From assembly GCA_903867285.1 (NCBI GenBank), contig CAIPQX010000145.1, positions 1 through 12,277 on the forward strand: DNA of 12,277 nucleotides. Reading direction: 5' to 3'. The notes under the pieces are model-generated. The model was not told where the DNA came from and searched no databases. It saw nothing but the letters and a program-made list of their open reading frames with translations. Below are positions 7,661 to 12,277 of the stretch, one piece after another. Position 1 is the stretch's first letter. Each line of letters opens with the position of its first letter. The translations under genes were made by a program, and so were the position numbers. This stretch comes from an uncultured Actinomycetes bacterium. Its GTDB lineage: Bacteria > Actinomycetota > Actinomycetes > Nanopelagicales > Nanopelagicaceae.

Positions 7661-7999
7661 ATGAAACTCATTACAGCAATCATCAAGCCATTTAAGTTGG
7701 ATGATGTCAAGAACGCACTCAATGCATTTGGGATCACTGGTATGACGGTCTCGGAAGCAATGGGCTTTGGTCGTACTCGCGGTCACACCGAGGTTTATCG
7801 CGGTGCTGAGTACACCATCGATCTCATTCCAAAGATTCGCCTCGAAGTCGTCGTTGATTCAGCAGATGCTGACAAGGTTATTGACGTCATCGTAAAGGCT
7901 GCATCTACCGGCGCTATCGGAGATGGAAAGGTCTGGTCTGTTCCAGTTGACCATATCGTCCGAGTCCGTACCGGTGAGCGTGGAGTCGATGCAATTTAA
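7661..7999 (+). CDS. glnB: Nitrogen regulatory protein PII
   Basis: This trimeric signal protein integrates ATP/ADP, 2-oxoglutarate and glutamine status and gates Amt. Next to amt it would often be called glnK. The 112-aa length is exact for the family. The T-loop (about 37-55) has YRGAEY with Tyr51, the residue modified by GlnD. Lys58 (2-oxoglutarate contact) and TGAIGDGKVW (B-loop, about 83-92) with Lys90 are present, as is the C-terminal RVRTGERG with Arg101 and Arg103. Odd point: position 39 is Thr (GFGRTRGH) where most PII proteins have Gln, a ligand of the Mg-ATP-2-oxoglutarate site. AAGGGG at 7650-7655 is the ribosome binding site, 5 nt before ATG. glnB and glnK cannot be told apart from sequence alone; genomic position favours a GlnK role. 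Confidence 0.95.
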   Translation: MKLITAIIKPFKLDDVKNALNAFGITGMTVSEAMGFGRTRGHTEVYRGAEYTIDLIPKIRLEVVVDSADADKVIDVIVKAASTGAIGDGKVWSVPVDHIVRVRTGERGVDAI

Positions 8000-8003
8000 G
8001 TTA

Positions 8004-8015
8004 CTACTTAAGTAG
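8004..8015. repeat. Perfect 12-bp palindrome between glnB and glnD
   Basis: CTACTTAAGTAG is an exact inverted repeat occupying half of the 25-nt glnB-glnD gap. It overlaps the candidate -10 box TAGGCT at 8013-8018, so it could be an operator. GTTAC at 8000-8004 resembles one half of a GlnR-type site, but the second half does not match. A role is speculative. Confidence 0.3.
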
Positions 8016-8018
8016 GCT
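8013..8018 (+). promoter_or_regulatory. Candidate -10 box (TANNNT) for leaderless glnD transcript
   Basis: TAGGCT is followed by exactly 6 nt (ACCTCT) and then the glnD ATG, which would place the transcription start on the A of ATG. No clear -35 is seen in the end of glnB. AAGTAGG at 8010-8016 could alternatively be a weak Shine-Dalgarno with 8-nt spacing. Confidence 0.35.
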
Positions 8019-8024
8019 ACCTCT

Positions 8025-10286
8025 ATGGGTACCAGAGAGCGCCGTGAAAGATCAGATGCGAGTGATCGTGAACTCGTAGATCTCTTTCACGGCGCTCTTT
8101 CCGTTTCTGGAATCACTGATAGACAGATTTCGTTAGCAGCAGTCGGGGGATTTGGACGCGGAGAATTAGCGCCGGGTTCGGACTTAGATATCGTCTTTAT
8201 CCACGTAGGCCTGCCGGAGAACCAGTTAAGCGTTTTCATTAAAGCGATGCTCAACCCCTTATGGACCGTCGGACGCGCGGTCGATTATTCAATTCGGACT
8301 AGGGCCGAGACGAGGGTTGTTTCGAGGGGTGACATTAAGGTCACTCTTGGACTTTTGGATATCAGGCATATAGCGGGCAATGAAGATTTAACAACCAGCG
8401 TCGCGGCAGATTCCAATAAGCAGTGGCGCCGCCGCATTAGAACATATCTGCCTATGGTGCGCGATACGATCGATCAACGAACAAGAACTTCTGGCGAACT
8501 CGCTTTTCTATTGGAGCCCGATCTCAAAGAGGCACGCGGTGGGCTGCGTGATATCACAACAATCCGTTCTCTCGCAAAGAGCGAATTCATTCCCGTCGCA
8601 TTGGATCGGCTCGCCGAATCAGAAGCTCTCTTTGCTAACGTGCGCGATTCGCTGCACGGAGTTACGCGTCGCACCAGAGACCAGCTCCTATTAACTGAAC
8701 AAGATGCCGTCGCCGCCGATATGGGATTCGCTGACGCAGATGCGCTGATGTTGGAGATTTCCAAGGCAGCACGCGCTGTCGACTATGTAATGCAATTGGT
8801 CTGGCATCGCATCGATGAGCGGCTCCACCGAATCTCTCTGCGTCGGGATAAGCGAGTTCCCGTGGCAAAGGGATTGGAACGCTTTCGAAATGAGATCGGC
8901 GTGATCGGTGACTATGACATCACATTGGACTCAGGAATTGGGTTACGGGCCGCCGCAATGGCCGCCCAGCGCGGAGTCCGGCTTTCCCTGGAAAGCACGA
9001 TCCGTATTGCAGAAGATTTTAAAGAGATCCCAGTGCCCTGGCCGCGGCAATCTCGTGAAGACCTCGTAGCGCTCATCGGTGCAGGGGAGTCGATGGTTGA
9101 TGTCTTCGAATCTCTCGATCAAGAAGGTCTCATCGCCCGCTGGATACCGGAGTGGTCGCACGTACGATTTCTTCCGCAACGCAATGTGCTTCATCACCAC
9201 ACCGTGGATCGCCACATGTTAGAGACCGCAGTTCATGCCGCTGCCCTTACACGCCAAGTACATAGACCAGATCTTCTCCTGGTGGCAGCGCTCTTCCATG
9301 ACATTGGAAAGGGTTACCCCGATAAGGAGCATTCTGAGTTCGGTGCCGAGTTGATCCTTCCACTTGCCAAAAGAATGGGTTTCAGCGATAGCGATGCAAC
9401 AACGTTAGCCCAGATGGTTGTTTTTCATTTACTCCTACCAACTGTCGCAACTCGTCGCGATCTGGATGATCCGCAGACAATCGAATATGTCATGTCGCTA
9501 GTAGATAGCGCAGAACTCTTGGAGCTACTACATGCGCTCAGTATCGCCGACGGAGAAGCGACCGGACGAACTGCCTGGAGCAAATGGAAAGCTGGACTTG
9601 TAGATACGCTCGTTCAGCGCACGCTAGCGGCGATGCAAGGAATTGCTCCCGCACCTCAACCAGAATTAACTTCAGAGCAATTAGCAAAGGTCGGCGAAAA
9701 TAGGTTGACGGTCGAAATCTTTGATCGAGGCGATGACTTCGACATTGAGATTGTTGCACCTGATCGTTTGGGGTTGCTCTCTGCGATTTCCGCGGTGTTC
9801 ACTGTTACTCGCCTAGATGTCAGATCTGCCAAGACTCGTACCGTTGATCGAGTCGCAGTCATGAACTGGATTGTGAGCACGGATGTAAATGTGCAGATGC
9901 CTTCACGCGACGGATTGGTTGAACTCATCGAGCGCGCACTTGTCGGAACCGAAGATCTGCAAGTTCGCATTGAAGAGCGGATTCGCTCGTACCGCAGACG
10001 CCCTGGAATTCCTGTGCCACCGCCAGTCGTCTCCGCAATAACTCAAATCGTCACTGATGCCACCATCATCGAGGTACGGATGCATGATCGTCCCGCGCTT
10101 TTGCATACGGTGACCACCGCTATTTCGGAGTTCGGAGTAGATATTCGCGGGGCGATCGTTTCAACGCTGGGAGCAGAGGCTTTCGACACTCTCTATGTGA
10201 CGGATTTGAATGGCGCGCCGCTGACCAATGACCATGCGCATGAATTGGCAGCCAAGCTCGAGATTATCTTGACCTCTCAGGACTAG
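8025..10286 (+). CDS. glnD: PII uridylyl/adenylyltransferase and removing enzyme GlnD
   Basis: GlnD senses glutamine and attaches or removes a nucleotide on Tyr51 of PII. In studied actinobacteria (Corynebacterium, Streptomyces) the group is AMP rather than UMP, so adenylylation is the likelier activity here. The 753-aa protein has a nucleotidyltransferase core GGFGRGELAPGSDLD at 41-55 with catalytic Asp53 and Asp55, and the GlnD motif LEPDLKEARGGLRD at 163-176. An HD domain follows (His397; His425-Asp426 in FHDIGKG) for the removing activity, then two ACT domains at about 573-645 and 681-750 for glutamine sensing. It is shorter than E. coli GlnD (890 aa), partly because only 40 residues precede the first motif. 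All catalytic landmarks are present. An in-frame TAG at 8013-8015 rules out a longer start. It is 25 nt downstream of its substrate gene glnB. Confidence 0.95.
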   Translation: MGTRERRERSDASDRELVDLFHGALSVSGITDRQISLAAVGGFGRGELAPGSDLDIVFIHVGLPENQLSVFIKAMLNPLWTVGRAVDYSIRTRAETRVVSRGDIKVTLGLLDIRHIAGNEDLTTSVAADSNKQWRRRIRTYLPMVRDTIDQRTRTSGELAFLLEPDLKEARGGLRDITTIRSLAKSEFIPVALDRLAESEALFANVRDSLHGVTRRTRDQLLLTEQDAVAADMGFADADALMLEISKAARAVDYVMQLVWHRIDERLHRISLRRDKRVPVAKGLERFRNEIGVIGDYDITLDSGIGLRAAAMAAQRGVRLSLESTIRIAEDFKEIPVPWPRQSREDLVALIGAGESMVDVFESLDQEGLIARWIPEWSHVRFLPQRNVLHHHTVDRHMLETAVHAAALTRQVHRPDLLLVAALFHDIGKGYPDKEHSEFGAELILPLAKRMGFSDSDATTLAQMVVFHLLLPTVATRRDLDDPQTIEYVMSLVDSAELLELLHALSIADGEATGRTAWSKWKAGLVDTLVQRTLAAMQGIAPAPQPELTSEQLAKVGENRLTVEIFDRGDDFDIEIVAPDRLGLLSAISAVFTVTRLDVRSAKTRTVDRVAVMNWIVSTDVNVQMPSRDGLVELIERALVGTEDLQVRIEERIRSYRRRPGIPVPPPVVSAITQIVTDATIIEVRMHDRPALLHTVTTAISEFGVDIRGAIVSTLGAEAFDTLYVTDLNGAPLTNDHAHELAAKLEIILTSQD

Positions 10287-10292
10287 TACCCT
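10287..10292 (+). promoter_or_regulatory. Candidate -10 box (TANNNT) for leaderless ffh transcript
   Basis: TACCCT starts right after the glnD stop codon and is followed by exactly 6 nt (TACGCC) and the ffh GTG. No Shine-Dalgarno is present in the 12-nt gap. TTGACC at 10269-10274 looks like a -35, but the 12-nt spacer is too short for a standard promoter, so the -35 assignment is open. Confidence 0.45.
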
Positions 10293-10298
10293 TACGCC

Positions 10299-11741
10299 GT
10301 GTTCGATTCGCTCTCTGCCAAGTTCTCATCTGCCCTGACATCCCTGCGCTCTCGCGGGCGGATCAAGGCAGGGGATATCGACGAGATCGTTGCTGAGATT
10401 CGTACCGCTCTCATTGAGTCGGATGTCGCTCTGGCCGTTGCTGACTCCTTCACGGCAACCATCAAGGAACTTTCGCTCGGCTCCCTCGAACAGATAAATA
10501 AGAGCACAAATCCCGCTAATGGAATCTTCGAGATCGTTAACAGCGAACTTGTAAAGATTCTGGGTGGAGAGACCCGTCGCATTCGAATGGCGAAGAAGGC
10601 CCCAACTGTCATCATGTTGGTGGGATTGCAAGGTGCGGGTAAAACTTCGCTTGCAGGCAAGTTGGCTCTGTATCTGAAGAACCAGGGAAATACTCCACTT
10701 CTCGTAGCTTCTGATTTACAACGTCCCAATGCCGTCAATCAACTACAACAAGTTGGTGCCAGTGTTGGCATCCCCGTCTTTGCACCAGAACCTGGCAATG
10801 GCGTCGGCGATCCGGTAAAAGTTGCGCAAGCGGGTAGGAAATTTGCAGAAGATAAATTACATAACTTTGTCATCGTAGATACCGCTGGCCGGCTCGGTGT
10901 CGATGAAGAATTAATGAGTCAGGCATCGCGAATCCGCGATGCGGTAAAGCCGGATGAGATTCTCTTTGTAGTCGATGCGATGCTGGGTCAGGATGCAGTT
11001 CGAACCGCTTCCAGCTTCTTGGAAGGCGTCGGATTTGATGGCGTAGTCCTCACCAAGCTCGATGGTGATGCTCGCGGAGGCGCGGCCCTCTCCATCGTTT
11101 CACTCACGGGTCGCCCAATTATGTTTGCAGCAACTGGAGAGAAGCCTTCGGATTTTGATCTCTTTCACCCCGATCGCATGGCCTCACGCATTTTGGGTCT
11201 CGGCGATGTCGCGACTCTCGCCGAACAAGCGAAGGCAGCGTTTGATCCAGATCTCAGTAAGAAGTTTGAAGAGAAATACGCAGCTGGTGATGACTTCACC
11301 TTGATTGATTTCTTGAGCCAACTGCAGGCTATGAAGAAGATGGGCTCGATGACGAAGATGTTGGGCATGCTGCCGGGAATGAATAGCGGCGCGATGAAGA
11401 AGCAACTCGATAACTTTGATGAGGGGGATTTGGTTAAGACCGAGGCCATCATCCAGTCGATGACCCCCGCCGAACGCCACGATGTCAAGATCCTCAACGG
11501 CATGCGCCGGGCCAGAATTGCCAAAGGCAGCGGCCGCGCCGTCTCAGAGGTGAACAACCTGGTTGATCGCTTCACGACCGCCCAGAAGATGATGCGCCAG
11601 ATGCGAAAGGGTGGGGGATTGCCCGCTGGGATGCCTGCCATGCCTGGGATGCCCGCCCTGCCGAAGACAAATAAAGCGCTACCACCCAAGAAGAAATCTA
11701 AGTCTGGCAATCCCGCCAAGCGCGCTGCTGAGCAGGGGTAA
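10299..11741 (+). CDS. ffh: Signal recognition particle protein Ffh (SRP54)
   Basis: Ffh binds signal sequences of nascent membrane proteins together with the 4.5S/SRP RNA and docks on FtsY; it is a cytoplasmic GTPase. The 480-aa length is typical. N domain is about 1-95. G motifs are GLQGAGKTS (109-117), DLQRPNAVNQL (139-149), DTAGR (194-198), TKLD (252-255) and the closing GEKPSDFDLFHPDRMASRILGLGD. The methionine-rich M domain (about 330-436) includes the signal-sequence groove (QAMKKMGSMTKMLGMLPGM) and the SRP RNA-binding segment at 403-422 (RRARIAKGSG). The tail is a Gly/Met/Pro stretch and then a Lys-rich end, as in other actinobacteria. The start is GTG with no Shine-Dalgarno, and the N-terminus MFDSLSAKF is canonical, so the start is secure. 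The SRP RNA gene is not in this window. Confidence 0.97.
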   Translation: MFDSLSAKFSSALTSLRSRGRIKAGDIDEIVAEIRTALIESDVALAVADSFTATIKELSLGSLEQINKSTNPANGIFEIVNSELVKILGGETRRIRMAKKAPTVIMLVGLQGAGKTSLAGKLALYLKNQGNTPLLVASDLQRPNAVNQLQQVGASVGIPVFAPEPGNGVGDPVKVAQAGRKFAEDKLHNFVIVDTAGRLGVDEELMSQASRIRDAVKPDEILFVVDAMLGQDAVRTASSFLEGVGFDGVVLTKLDGDARGGAALSIVSLTGRPIMFAATGEKPSDFDLFHPDRMASRILGLGDVATLAEQAKAAFDPDLSKKFEEKYAAGDDFTLIDFLSQLQAMKKMGSMTKMLGMLPGMNSGAMKKQLDNFDEGDLVKTEAIIQSMTPAERHDVKILNGMRRARIAKGSGRAVSEVNNLVDRFTTAQKMMRQMRKGGGLPAGMPAMPGMPALPKTNKALPPKKKSKSGNPAKRAAEQG

Positions 11742-11767
11742 TTCGCCAATTTGGCCTCAGCCCCGCT
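11731..11767 (+). terminator. Candidate hairpin at the ffh stop codon
   Basis: AGC-A-GGGG at 11731-11738 can pair with CCCC-GCT at 11761-11767 (one bulged A), enclosing an inner stem GCCA/TGGC at 11745-11755. The structure spans the ffh stop codon. There is no downstream T-tract, so it may be a weak or non-canonical terminator, or a 3'-end stabiliser. Seen by eye, not folded. Confidence 0.3.
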
Positions 11768-11780
11768 AGATGGCAAGATT

Positions 11781-11799
11781 GGCCCCCTGTGCAAGGGCC
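11781..11799 (+). terminator. Candidate GC-rich hairpin between ffh and rpsP
   Basis: GGCCC at 11781-11785 pairs with GGGCC at 11795-11799 around a 9-nt loop; slipped pairings also exist. It is followed by CTCTACCCCTT rather than a T-run. It could be a T-less terminator of the kind proposed in actinobacteria, or a leader hairpin of rpsP. Confidence 0.3.
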
Positions 11800-11911
11800 C
11801 TCTACCCCTTCACTAGATTTATACCCATCCATTATGGATTGAGATTTGCCTGTCGCTCCCACTGACAGCGTGATGATCGAACCGAACCACTCGCCAGGAG
11901 TAACCACACAC
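11800..11911 (+). promoter_or_regulatory. rpsP upstream region and probable promoter/leader
   Basis: This AT-richer spacer probably drives rpsP. Possible -10 elements include TAGATT at 11814-11819 and the nearby TTATAC, but no well-spaced -35 stands out. Two inverted repeats are visible: ATCCAT-T-ATGGAT at 11827-11839 and CTGTC/GACAG at 11850-11868. AGGAG at 11896-11900 is the ribosome binding site, 11 nt before the rpsP GTG, somewhat long. No known riboswitch or attenuator is recognised. Confidence 0.4.
11827..11839. repeat. Near-palindrome ATCCAT-T-ATGGAT upstream of rpsP
   Basis: Two perfect 6-bp arms are separated by one base, about 70 nt before the rpsP start. It could be an operator overlapping the rpsP promoter or a short RNA hairpin. 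No protein can be assigned to it. Confidence 0.3.
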
Positions 11912-12277
11912 GTGGCCGTTAAAATTAAGTTGATGCGTTTCGGAAAGATCCGCACCCCGCATTACCGTATCGTCGTTGCAGATGCTCGCACCGCTCGTGA
12001 TAGCCGCGCTATCGAAGAGATCGGTCGCTACAACCCAAATGCTGAACCTTCATTCATTCAGGTTGATGGAGCTCGCGCCGCATACTGGCTCGGAGTTGGC
12101 GCACAGCCAACAGAAGCAGTAGCCGCAATTTTGAAGATCACCGGTGATTGGCAGAAGTTCAAGGGTCTTCCTGGAACCGAAGGAACTCTCCGCTTTGCAG
12201 AGCCAAAGCCAGATAAGCGCATTGCATACGAAGCTGCTGTTCACTCAGCAATGAATGAGCCTGCAGAAGGCGCTACA
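11912..12277 (+). CDS. rpsP: 30S ribosomal protein bS16 (partial, 3' end cut by window edge)
   Basis: bS16 is an early-assembling small-subunit protein. The first 122 residues are present and no stop is reached. The start MAVKIKLMRFGKIRTPHYRI and the following RIVVADARTARDSRAIEEIGRYNP are diagnostic. Residues beyond about 80 (LKITGDWQKFKGLPGTEGTL and on) form the longer C-terminal extension seen in actinobacterial bS16, which often reaches 140-165 aa. The start is GTG at 11912, supported by AGGAG upstream and by the conserved N-terminus. Location directly after ffh is the usual actinobacterial arrangement, where rpsP is normally followed by a KH-domain protein, rimM and trmD; those would lie beyond the window. 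Confidence 0.96.
   Translation, partial: MAVKIKLMRFGKIRTPHYRIVVADARTARDSRAIEEIGRYNPNAEPSFIQVDGARAAYWLGVGAQPTEAVAAILKITGDWQKFKGLPGTEGTLRFAEPKPDKRIAYEAAVHSAMNEPAEGAT

Noticed and set aside
10292..10738. Minus-strand open frame of 148 codons opposite the start of ffh
   Set aside because: It mirrors the ffh N and G domains, has no family resemblance, and would run through the ffh start region.
11600..11700. Gly/Met/Pro repeat region near the end of ffh as a possible frameshift or expansion
   Set aside because: A Met/Pro/Gly-rich tail after the M domain is common in actinobacterial Ffh and the frame remains intact to a normal stop.
11165..11794. A 209-codon open frame on the minus strand covering the ffh M domain and part of the ffh-rpsP spacer
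   Set aside because: It is antisense to well-conserved ffh codons, shows no recognisable domain or ribosome binding site, and is explained by codon bias of the sense gene.
1..12277. Mobile elements, CRISPR arrays, tRNA/rRNA genes, prophage or defence systems
   Set aside because: No transposase, repeat-spacer pattern, RNA gene or accessory cluster is visible; the whole window is conserved core genes with uniform codon use as judged by eye.

Overview
This is a housekeeping segment of an actinobacterial chromosome with moderate GC content. All ten recognisable genes lie on the + strand, with very little space between them. The gene order is rpmF, rnc, mutM, smc, ftsY, amt, glnB/glnK, glnD, ffh, rpsP. 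In actinobacteria the amt-glnK-glnD nitrogen module typically sits next to the signal-recognition-particle genes, and rpsP typically follows ffh. The bL32, PII and bS16 sequences also look actinobacterial. Moderate GC, tight packing and a short FtsY fit a streamlined planktonic lineage such as Nanopelagicales (acI), but that placement is inference.

Layout. Positions 1-87 hold the tail of an unresolved upstream gene and a strong Shine-Dalgarno site. Positions 88-1751 carry rpmF (ribosomal protein bL32), rnc (RNase III) and mutM (Fpg DNA glycosylase). rpmF and rnc nearly touch, and rnc overlaps mutM by 17 nt. After a 56-nt gap comes smc (chromosome condensation ATPase, 1178 aa), then after 17 nt ftsY (SRP receptor, a minimal 280-aa form). 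A 122-nt spacer precedes the nitrogen module: amt (ammonium channel), glnB/glnK (PII signal protein) and glnD (PII-modifying enzyme). ffh (SRP GTPase) follows 12 nt after glnD. A 170-nt spacer with hairpins and a near-palindrome leads to rpsP (ribosomal protein bS16), which runs off the right edge.

How the genes work together. Ffh and FtsY are the two GTPases of co-translational membrane targeting and flank the gene for a polytopic membrane protein, Amt. GlnD reads glutamine and modifies PII on its T-loop tyrosine. PII in turn gates Amt. RNase III matures rRNA, while bL32 and bS16 are ribosomal proteins. MutM repairs oxidised purines and SMC organises the chromosome.

I found no mobile element, CRISPR array, toxin-antitoxin, tRNA or rRNA, and no obviously new system. 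The points most worth checking are small: three genes (smc, glnD, ffh) each have a TANNNT box exactly six bases before the start codon, the arrangement expected of leaderless transcripts; PII carries Thr instead of the usual Gln at position 39, a ligand site for Mg-ATP/2-oxoglutarate; and rnc has no ATG, GTG or TTG that would include its first helix, which points to a CTG start.
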